A stretch of 12,437 nt of DNA from Bacteroidales bacterium. Its GTDB lineage: Bacteria > Bacteroidota > Bacteroidia > Bacteroidales > Bacteroidaceae. Location of the stretch: assembly GCA_004555055.1 (NCBI GenBank), contig SFJN01000064.1:1-12437 (forward strand), written 5' to 3'. Positions within the stretch are counted from its first letter, which is position 1. Each line of letters starts with the position of its first letter. Position numbers and translations under genes: made by a program. The notes beneath the pieces are model-generated. The model saw nothing but the letters and a program-made list of their open reading frames with translations, was not told the DNA's origin and did no database searches. Positions 8,501 through 12,437 of this stretch are shown here, in pieces.

Positions 8501-11500
8501 TGTGGTAGGAGGCAAGGTGACCACCTCGACCAGCCAACCGCTGCCCTCGGAAGGCACGACCGTAAGCTACGACTTCGACATGCACAGCTTCAGCGACGGA
8601 CGCTACGTATTCCGCGTAATATCCGTCTGCACCTACGGCAACGTAGAAATCTACAACTCCAGCGAGGAGATGGCCGTTGTGAAGGATATGCAGAAACCGG
8701 GCGTACTCGGCCTGCCCACACCCTCGAACGGTGTACTCACGGCTGCCGACGACATCAGCGTAACCTTCAACGAGAACATCCTCAAGGACGAAATCCTCGA
8801 ATCGAAGAATATCCTCGTTACCGGCGTCCTCAACGGAGCGGAAGTGGACCACACCACCGCGCTCAACCTGGCCGAAATGACCGAAGCCGCCACCACCGAG
8901 GCTGCCATCAACCTCTCGGACAAGAGCTTCGCCTTCGACCTCTGGATCAACGCCAAGGCAGCGGGTACCATCCTCAGCCATGGCAGCGGCAATGCAAGGT
9001 TTGCGGCAGCCATCGACAAGAGCAACAAGCTCGTCGTCACCATCGGCACCGACACCTACACGTCCGTCAAGACCATCCCGATGAACAAGTGGGTGTTCCT
9101 GCACATGAGCTACGAACGCACCGCACCGGGCGGAATCCTCAACGCCGCAGCGGCCTCCGACGACAGCAACATCAACCTCTTCAGCAACACAACCGTGGCG
9201 CAGTATACCGGCAACGGCACGCTTGCAGTGGGCCAGAACCTGAATGCCTCCATCCACGAACTCTGTCTGTGGGACGAAGCCCGCAGTGCCGAAGAGTCGC
9301 TCGCCGACCGCTCAAGGACGAAGCGCCCGTCGACCCGACATCTGATAGGATACTGGAAGATGAACGAGGGCGAGGGCACCGCCATCCGCGACTACTCACG
9401 CTCGCGCAACATGACCTCCGCCGCAGAATCGTGGTATATAAATAATGAGAACAAGGCCGTGAAACTCAGCGGCATGAACCGTCTGGGCATCGGAATGGCA
9501 GAATGCTCACCGCTCGAGACCGACGACTACGCCGTTGAACTCTGGATGCGCGCCGGAACACAGAGCGGCGAAACCCAGATTATGCAAAGCGGCGAAACCG
9601 GACTCTGGCTCACCAATGCCGGACTGCTGCGCCTGACCTCGGGTGACAACACCTTCGAAGCTGGCACGACACCGCTCACCGACAACGCATGGCACCATGT
9701 GGCACTCAACGTGCAGCGCAACGGCAATGCCGCCGTCTACGTCGACGGCAACCGCACACTGGCAACAAGTGCACGCAAGGTGGGCAACATCGCCTCCGAC
9801 ACACTCTATGTGGGTGCAAGACGGGGAGCCGTGGTACAGGGTGAATACCAGTTCAACCGTTACCTTAAAGGCCAGATTGACGAGGTGCGCGTATGGAACG
9901 CCACCGTCAACAGCGAACTGCTGCGCTCGAACCGCAAGGTAAGACTCACTGGCAAGGAGCCCGGACTGGTAGCTTACTATCCCTTCGAAACGAAGACCCT
10001 CAACAGCTACAACCAGGTGGTGACCACCACCTCTGACGCCGACCTCGTCAGCGGAAAGCATGCGGCTGTGAACAGCAAGACATTCCCATTCACCAACGAG
10101 GCTCCGGCATTGCGGCCCAAACCTACAGAGGAGAATGTAGACTTCACCTTCACCGCAAGCGACGACAAGATTGTCATCACCCTCAAGGAGGATGAGACAA
10201 GCCTTGACGGATGTACCCTCAACTTCTCCGTACGCAACGTTCGCGACGTAAACGGCAACTACTCTGACGCCGTATGCTGGTCGGCATTCGTCAACCGCCG
10301 GCAACTGGCATGGAGCAACAGCACCGTGGAATTCACCAAGAAGGTGGGCGAACCCCTGTCTTTCAACGTGGATGTGGTCAACAACGGCGGCAAGCAGCAG
10401 ATGTGGGAAATCAGCGGAATGCCTTCGTGGCTCAGCGCCGACACCGACAACGGTACCACCGACCCGCTCGGACAGGACAAGGTAACCTTCACCGTGGCAC
10501 CGGCAACACCCATCGGCAACTACAGCCAGACCATCTACCTCACTGGCGGCGACGCCATTGAAGTGCCGCTGACGCTCGACCTTACCGTCACCGGTGACGA
10601 ACCGGACTGGACGGTCAGCACATCGGACTACGAGTTCACGATGAACATGATTGCGCAACTCTCGATACTTGGCACGCCAAGTTCAGACCCCACCGACAAG
10701 GTGGCAGTCTTCATCGGCGACGAATGCCGCGGAGTGGCGCGACCGGTCTACAGCCAGCGTTACGACAACTACTTCGTGCTGCTCAACATCTACGGCAACG
10801 ACTCCGACAACAACGAAGAACTTTCGTTCCGCGCCTATGACGCCAGCACAGGCATGACCTATCCGAAACTCGAAAGCAGTACGGGTAAGGTGGTATTCAA
10901 GAAGGATGTCGTACTGGGATCTTATCCCGAACCCGTAGTGCTCAATGCGCTCGACCTCCTCGAACAGGTGAACAACCTCTCGAACGGATGGAACTGGACG
11001 GCTCTCTATGTCGCACCCGACGACATGTCGATGCCGACAGTACTCGCCCCGCTGACGGGCAACATCACCGTGGCAAAGAGCCAGACCGGATTCATGGAAC
11101 CCACAGGCTCAGGCTGGAACGGAACGGTAATCACCATGAACAACCGCGAGATGTACAAGCTCCACCTCTCCACACCGGCTGCCATGAAGGTTATCGGCAA
11201 GGTGCCCGACGCCTCGAAGCGTACAATCACGGCTTCGAAGGGCTGGAACTGGATTGCATACAACAACACGTTCGTGGTTTCGCTCGACGATGCCTTTGCA
11301 GGCCTGCAACCTGAAACCGGCGACGTGGTGAAGGGCCAGAACGGCTTTGCCACCTACGACGGCTACGAATGGGCAGGATCGCTCGCGCTGCTCGAACCCG
11401 GCCAGGGATACATGCTCTACAGCGTCACCGACAGCAAGCGTACCTTCTCCTATCCTTCGGCTGCCACATCGTCGAAGATTGCCAAGGCCCGCCAGCAACG

Positions 11501-12002
11501 CGTGACACCGGAAAGCTACTTCACTCCCGTCGACTACCACAGATTCCCCGACAACATGTCGCTCATCGCACGCATCACCTTCGACAACGAAGAACTGTCG
11601 AATGCAGAGGTTGGTGTCTACGCCGACAACGAGTGCAGGTCGCACGCCTTCACAAACGATGCCGGACTGGCATACGTTTCCATCCCCGGAGACGAGAAGA
11701 CCACGCTCACGTTCAAACTCGTTCACGACGGTATGCTCTACACTTCGGAAACCGAACTCGAATATTCGAGCGACGGCATCATCGGCTCTACAGACCAGCC
11801 GTTTGTCATCAACTTCGGCAACTCCTCAGGCATCAGCCTCATCGAACTTGCTGAAGAAGAGTGCGAATGGTACACCGTCAGCGGTATGAAGCTCGGTGCG
11901 AAGCCGACTGTGCCCAACGTCTATATCAGAAAACGCTACGATGCTGCTACCCGCCGCATCATCAGCGAGAAAGTTGTCCTTACCGACAACGATGTCAAAT
12001 GA
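2463..12002 (+). CDS. Giant secreted multidomain protein with FN3, LamG, Ig-like and BACON-like modules and a C-terminal sorting-type tail
   Basis: The 3179-residue protein is open without interruption from ATG 2463 to TGA 12000-12002. Order by residue: signal peptide 1-42; unrecognised 43-323; FN3-like 324-636; split carboxypeptidase-regulatory-like domain with inserted LamG1 637-955; further sandwiches of this type 967-1031 and about 1065-1190; uncharacterised beta-rich region about 1217-1822; Ig/CARDB-like 1840-1956; FN3-like 1959-2077; split Big_5-like domain with LamG2 and LamG3 2079-2602; BACON-like 2615-2711; ECRG/GWNW block 2715-3135; tail 3136-3179. LamG hallmarks such as YWTVDEG, YWKMNEGEG and IDEVRVW are clear. 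No enzyme active site was recognised, so a role as adhesin or glycan-binding surface protein is inferred. The tail suggests export by the type IX system, but it is degenerate. The gene has its own promoter and terminator and appears monocistronic. GC content rises strongly after the N-terminal third of the first 3 kb. The protein is far longer than ordinary LamG proteins. Confidence 0.93.
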   Translation: MKHFFHANACSPPPPKPTRAGGACLRLLLALMLALVPGMSWASFHFYDDVHSYNHHPTVEEPNMQFVVCFYDAGGYDSFFLHDATEGSNAGPALYVDGHYICSPDYEFAWPGSNGSGNQDGIEDQRKKYDGWWGNTYTKSINGQLYTVKFWNPYRSGDRYYVTVHVFIDKMRVEEQHTVKIKGKWRINRTSTQFEERSWTFNAIPNPFKESTLAANYIDYTNATLTGKLNTSYENNVAVAREYRGGYINGKPYHLIPDKDNNFSGWKTFAKGSSQISKMPFYIDQSYSEYPRTLYVQHQISVPAKGGYVECKVWSSTWINLPDFSRAEKITATPDMWKKQVTLTWETANLKNEFTTGTWTIYRYPVGNPTAKVPIVEKLLNTTRKYVADVPDYDTKYVFEIEFRPKDIPDAERIQRLVRSITTSVDRVFDIKNLQVTGDKNSIDISWQAPEFKGNENYVFKVFRTELGDPDTNEYIDWEEVGSLTVTDKSRTQYTYTDKKNLETCPTYYYKVAVTMLENKTFELPVELVKGASLTGQTRVTAITASKGENGQVKISWDVDQIGVDATRYEVKRTVKGKNKWVTLYKTSGTSKNYFYEDNSALPGQYYDYKVVWIITCGENEKRQEIVDDGFCRALGTVSGRISYGTGTAVDGARVTLVRAGDDESGITQFYSLRTQGAGDGVFLALDNTSLTDNFANSAYSVQMLVRPDGLQEGTTPTIFDLGGKMQLLLGVYDEANGYPIVLKKGDAKENTGLFLPANAFTSLTLAVDASGIPTVTCVSAIDSLTTFTSTGTYKTSFDATESTGICLGGSYTSSSSNAFRGYIDEMRVFSGKALTQAEILKNYNHSLVGTEEGLFAYWTVDEGISGQTTAYDYSKTSGVTNGNHGRLGPSTVPTNAVLPTEHQFGLFGYTDLQGNYTICGVPFTGEGTTYMVVPTKGIHEFSPSYATRYVGNSALIHNGVDFEDVSSFPVSGHVYYAGTNYPVEGVQFAVDGTVCSKDGELITTDAQGQFTISVPIGDHFIKASLVGHEFTNEGRYPEDPNGTGTRLTFDREVKNLEFTDATLVNFTGKVVGGDIEGKKAVGFGLSKNNIGMTELVLTPTDTRYDLNVVRTVNGAVVDYAINDKEVAVASATSDIKSKAKRGAGTEHAKQIVITTDSLTGEFSAMVPPLMYNVSAPRVLATDETVGSAATIDLTQPNQELSDTLYNETGGIDRLYTYNVKHAVTYHSKPQFLVTQSTNSDGGLGKKEYTTTDNLGAEFTVSDIYTIGENGKPIYKYGAPIFVELERYYFEIKAYEEYVNNEGINPVISRVPLRGLEVTVSNALSSEQKIYAINNPDGGAPGTLYEMTENKLVLDDEGSAVYMWKAGLPNITEPYKRTISMSYEIDDRFYMWDPAGDGSNMQEGIVLGFLPTGNNFVTEGPTLLEMILRDPPGTASSASWTKGSVKTNYSYSAKTFSSENNIDVVTHLGAKTEFGGGFGFMVLTESEALVDVEVGVNINYQNESGKSWSSTISTEKAISTSGEPEYVGANGDLFIGSSNNLIYGMARNLDFRREGGTVSLGVNDAYTTGLQFQTEFAYTANYIENVLIPNLESLRNSKLKYVTNVNNYTPKGDEVVYLTTLRPGDAGYATNNNDPMWGKNLPLSSQGKSYTMKVGNENNSYNDEIVWYNSQIASWKKWLAINEQEKVRAYEERKADTQNYSFEAGSTITYTATNENGKGKSYESQFQSIAHLGAATGFKFAGIGLDTTISTDTGGGTHSSSETTETDIASFSYTLAETGDDDAITVDVYDYGKYSPIFRTRGGQTSGPYEGEVKTKYYRPGTTIMEATMQIEAPKIQVDVATVSDVPAGQPANYTLRMTNESQTNEDVYYTLMMIDETNPDGAKLTIDGQPLTDGRIIKIPAGETVTKALQLTQTNLGVLHYENIGIVLASQSQYDPTSTWEQIADTVYVTAHFAPSSSSVDMNLSRTTLNTSVGDKLTISFSNFDRTYLNLKAFRIQYKRQGDTDWNLLREYVVGGKVTTSTSQPLPSEGTTVSYDFDMHSFSDGRYVFRVISVCTYGNVEIYNSSEEMAVVKDMQKPGVLGLPTPSNGVLTAADDISVTFNENILKDEILESKNILVTGVLNGAEVDHTTALNLAEMTEAATTEAAINLSDKSFAFDLWINAKAAGTILSHGSGNARFAAAIDKSNKLVVTIGTDTYTSVKTIPMNKWVFLHMSYERTAPGGILNAAAASDDSNINLFSNTTVAQYTGNGTLAVGQNLNASIHELCLWDEARSAEESLADRSRTKRPSTRHLIGYWKMNEGEGTAIRDYSRSRNMTSAAESWYINNENKAVKLSGMNRLGIGMAECSPLETDDYAVELWMRAGTQSGETQIMQSGETGLWLTNAGLLRLTSGDNTFEAGTTPLTDNAWHHVALNVQRNGNAAVYVDGNRTLATSARKVGNIASDTLYVGARRGAVVQGEYQFNRYLKGQIDEVRVWNATVNSELLRSNRKVRLTGKEPGLVAYYPFETKTLNSYNQVVTTTSDADLVSGKHAAVNSKTFPFTNEAPALRPKPTEENVDFTFTASDDKIVITLKEDETSLDGCTLNFSVRNVRDVNGNYSDAVCWSAFVNRRQLAWSNSTVEFTKKVGEPLSFNVDVVNNGGKQQMWEISGMPSWLSADTDNGTTDPLGQDKVTFTVAPATPIGNYSQTIYLTGGDAIEVPLTLDLTVTGDEPDWTVSTSDYEFTMNMIAQLSILGTPSSDPTDKVAVFIGDECRGVARPVYSQRYDNYFVLLNIYGNDSDNNEELSFRAYDASTGMTYPKLESSTGKVVFKKDVVLGSYPEPVVLNALDLLEQVNNLSNGWNWTALYVAPDDMSMPTVLAPLTGNITVAKSQTGFMEPTGSGWNGTVITMNNREMYKLHLSTPAAMKVIGKVPDASKRTITASKGWNWIAYNNTFVVSLDDAFAGLQPETGDVVKGQNGFATYDGYEWAGSLALLEPGQGYMLYSVTDSKRTFSYPSAATSSKIAKARQQRVTPESYFTPVDYHRFPDNMSLIARITFDNEELSNAEVGVYADNECRSHAFTNDAGLAYVSIPGDEKTTLTFKLVHDGMLYTSETELEYSSDGIIGSTDQPFVINFGNSSGISLIELAEEECEWYTVSGMKLGAKPTVPNVYIRKRYDAATRRIISEKVVLTDNDVK
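3432..4370 (+). other. Three fibronectin type III-like domains (residues about 324-636)
   Basis: Three units start near residues 324, 427 and 541. Each shows the FN3 spacing of an early W in strand B (VTLTWE, IDISWQA, VKISWDV), a central Y in a strand-C context (WTIYRY, YVFKVFR, YEVKRTV), and a late Y.Y.V/F strand (TKYVFEIEF, TYYYKVAV, YYDYKVVW). Such units usually act as spacers or binding modules in secreted bacterial proteins. Confidence 0.75.
4371..5330 (+). other. LamG domain 1, apparently inserted inside a carboxypeptidase-regulatory-like beta sandwich
   Basis: TVSGRISYGTGTAVDGARVTL (residues 637 onward) is the first half of a carboxypeptidase-regulatory/CNA-B-like sandwich. The matching second half, YTDLQGNYTICGVP then YMVVPTK, does not appear until about residue 910. 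Between them, about 679-876 forms a complete LamG/concanavalin-like jelly roll, with YSVQMLVRP, FRGYIDEMRVFSG and FAYWTVDEG, followed by a short linker. A second, uninterrupted sandwich follows at 967-1031 (FPVSGHVYYAG ... TDAQGQFTISVPIGDHFI), which gives an internal reference for the unsplit fold. The split reading is inferred from motif order. Confidence 0.65.
6714..7926 (+). other. Uncharacterised central module with two related HLGA segments (residues about 1418-1822)
   Basis: The module starts at GPTLLEMILRDPPG (residue 1420). It contains two Ser/Thr/Gly-rich stretches of alternating polarity, each with the motif HLGA[KA]T.F (His at residues 1467 and 1731). Between them lie probable helices (YIENVLIPNLESLRNSKLKY; IASWKKWLAINEQEKVRAYE). 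It closes with an acidic segment GDDDAITVDVYDYGKYSP leading to GGQTSGPYEGEV. I recognise no named domain. RDPPG-type motifs appear in other very large secreted proteins (from memory). A pore-forming-like fold is one speculative reading of beta-rich stretches flanking helices. Confidence 0.5.
8697..10268 (+). other. Two tandem LamG domains apparently inserted in a Big_5-like Ig domain
   Basis: KPGVLGLPTPSNG through DDISVTFNENI (residues about 2078-2136) is the first half of a Big_5-type bacterial Ig-like domain. The expected second half, with FTASDDKIVITL and ending RDVNGNYS, comes only at about 2559-2602. The gap is filled by LamG2 (about 2139-2336; FAFDLWINA, HELCLWDEA, GYWKMNEGEG) and LamG3 (about 2338-2509; YAVELWMRA, WHHVALNVQRNG, GQIDEVRVWN, LVAYYPFE). 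Both LamG units are strongly typical; the split Big_5 reading is inferred from motif order. Confidence 0.65.
10305..10596 (+). other. BACON-like beta-sandwich domain (residues about 2615-2711)
   Basis: The pattern FNVDVVNNGGKQQMWEI, then PSWLSAD, then VTFTVAPATPIGNYSQTIYL, then VPLTLDLTV follows the usual BACON/Ig logic: N-N-G in an early loop, W.I plus PSWLS in the middle, and a Y...I.L repeat near the end. BACON domains occur in Bacteroidota surface proteins, often with glycan-related neighbours. No binding residues can be assigned from sequence. Confidence 0.55.
10605..11866 (+). other. Symmetric C-terminal block: ECRG - GWNW - GWNW - ECRG-like modules
   Basis: The first ECRG-type module (about 2715-2824) contains NMIAQL and VAVFIGDECRG (Glu at residue 2754). 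Two GWNW repeats follow, starting at Gly 2842 (GWNWTALYV) and Gly 2927 (GWNWIAYNN), 85 residues apart. The repeats share a V.K.Q.GF and a G..W.G core; the second ends LLEPGQGYMLYS. A second, shorter ECRG-like module (about 3020-3130) has NMSLIARI and VGVYADNECRS (Glu at residue 3057). Such modules are familiar at the C-terminal ends of Bacteroidota secreted proteins; their function is not established. Confidence 0.65.
11868..11999 (+). other. Por-secretion-tail-like C-terminal motif, degenerate
   Basis: The last 44 residues begin WYTVSGMKLGAKPTVPNVYI, which matches the usual W/Y-[ST]-[LV]-x-G-x-[KR]-hydrophobic ... G-[VI]-Y-I pattern of type IX secretion tails. The end differs: a 14-residue basic stretch (RKRYDAATRRIISE) separates VYI from KVVL, where most tails have only a few residues (xxGKKVVIK), and DNDVK extends past the usual end. 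Confidence 0.6.
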
Positions 12003-12041
12003 CCTGAACGTCAGATGACATCCGTTTAGGAGTCTCATAAT

Positions 12042-12082
12042 AAGGGGGCTGTACCGTATACGTTACGGTGCAGCCTCTTTTT
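12042..12082 (+). terminator. Intrinsic terminator of the giant gene
   Basis: GGCTGTACCGTA (12047-12058) pairs with TACGGTGCAGCC (12064-12075) around a 5-base loop, with one G-T wobble. The stem extends outward to 12042-12080 through further pairs and wobbles. A run of five T (12078-12082) follows directly. It begins 40 bases after the stop codon at 12002. Confidence 0.85.
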
Positions 12083-12173
12083 GTTGGGGGCGCACATGGC
12101 CCATCATGTACCCTTGCGGGGGGATGATTGACGGAGGTGGCATACGCTGCGGACTTGTTTTTTCAAGATTCTT

Positions 12174-12204
12174 TTTGGCAAATCAATCATAATGCTTATA
12201 TTTG
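12174..12204 (+). promoter_or_regulatory. Complete Bacteroidota promoter (TTTG-N19-TATATTTG)
   Basis: TTTG at 12174-12177 and TATATTTG at 12197-12204 are exactly 19 bases apart and match both boxes of the Bacteroidota primary sigma consensus (TTTG ... TAnnTTTG). It is the best promoter in the window. Transcription should begin near 12211, within or just after a small GAACG-TTTT-CGTTC hairpin (12207-12220), and would run through the repeated-hairpin leader. Confidence 0.75.
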
Positions 12205-12226
12205 CCGAACGTTTTCGTTCAGCCAT

Positions 12227-12437
12227 ATGAGCAGAAGCCAAACTTGTTTGGATTATGCCGAGTCGCGACAGAAGAAGGCGAAGCCAATTTGCTCAATCTA
12301 TGCCATGGAGAGAACTGACGAACGAAGCATGAGCAATGAGAGCTTGCTCAATCTATGCCATGCAACCGACGACAAACCGAGTGCCATCAAGTTTACTTGA
12401 ATGGCCGAGGTGCGAAGGAGGAAGGCGAAGCCAAGGA
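12227..12437 (+). repeat. Tandem hairpin-forming leader repeats, non-coding
   Basis: At least four related units of roughly 45-55 bases follow the promoter. Clear pieces: CCAAAC-TT-GTTTGG (12238-12251); an exact 19-base direct repeat TTGCTCAATCTATGCCATG at 12289-12307 and 12344-12362; GAGCAA/TTGCTC (12331-12349); TCAAGT-TT-ACTTGA (12387-12400), extended by GCCA/TGGC to 12383-12405 with one bulged A; and GGCGAAGCCAA at 12278-12288 and again at 12424-12434. The exact repeats are 55 bases apart, not a multiple of three, so a protein frame is not kept between them. The array runs off the right edge. It may be a structured 5' leader for a gene beyond the window, or a dispersed intergenic repeat. 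Confidence 0.6.

Noticed and set aside
9507..10658. 383-codon open frame on the minus strand
   Set aside because: It is antisense to the clear LamG3 and BACON-like coding sequence, with no domain and no promoter-like site. The same applies to 4479-5522, 8331-9257, 5538-6170 and 11109-11726.
12128..12400. 90-codon open frame on the plus strand over the promoter and repeat array
   Set aside because: Its upstream part overlaps the promoter. Exact repeats within it are 55 bases apart and so fall in different frames, which argues against selection on the protein.

Overview
The window looks like a chromosomal segment from a Bacteroidota bacterium, most likely order Bacteroidales (Prevotella/Bacteroides-like). 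Evidence: three sites match the Bacteroidota -7 promoter element TAnnTTTG; no Shine-Dalgarno-like sequence precedes the starts; there is a DUF1703-type AAA-ATPase/PD-(D/E)XK gene; there is an AraC regulator with a 7-helix membrane domain; and a huge secreted protein ends in a Por-secretion-tail-like motif with 'ECRG' and 'GWNW' modules. Genus cannot be fixed from sequence reading alone.

Layout: (1) 3-614, the 3' end of a DUF1703 family ATPase/nuclease-fold gene cut by the window edge. (2) 662-1780, a 372-aa membrane-anchored AraC-type regulator with its own -7 element. (3) 1781-2462, a 682-base intergenic region with a degenerate 33-base direct repeat, a strong terminator hairpin, a G8 tract, two adjacent palindromes and a promoter. 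(4) 2463-12002, one 3179-aa mosaic secreted protein, which fills three quarters of the window. (5) 12042-12082, its terminator. (6) 12083-12437, a non-coding stretch with a full TTTG-N19-TAnnTTTG promoter followed by a leader of repeated short hairpins, whose target gene lies beyond the window.

The giant protein reads in order: signal peptide; unrecognised AT-richer N-terminal region; three fibronectin-III-like domains; a carboxypeptidase-regulatory-like beta sandwich that appears split by a LamG domain; two further sandwiches of this kind; an uncharacterised central module with two related HLGA segments; Ig/CARDB-like and FN3-like domains; a Big_5-like Ig domain apparently split by two tandem LamG domains; a BACON-like domain; then a symmetric block ECRG - GWNW - GWNW - ECRG; then a degenerate C-terminal sorting-type tail. 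The composition suggests a cell-surface or secreted adhesin or glycan-binding protein. No catalytic domain was recognised.

All three genes are on the + strand. Each of the last two appears to have its own promoter, so they are probably not one operon. Control of the giant gene by the neighbouring AraC protein is possible but not shown. The most interesting signals are the apparent domain-in-domain insertions, the uncharacterised central module, and the 3' tandem-hairpin leader, where different stem sequences preserve the same 6-bp-stem/TT-loop shape.
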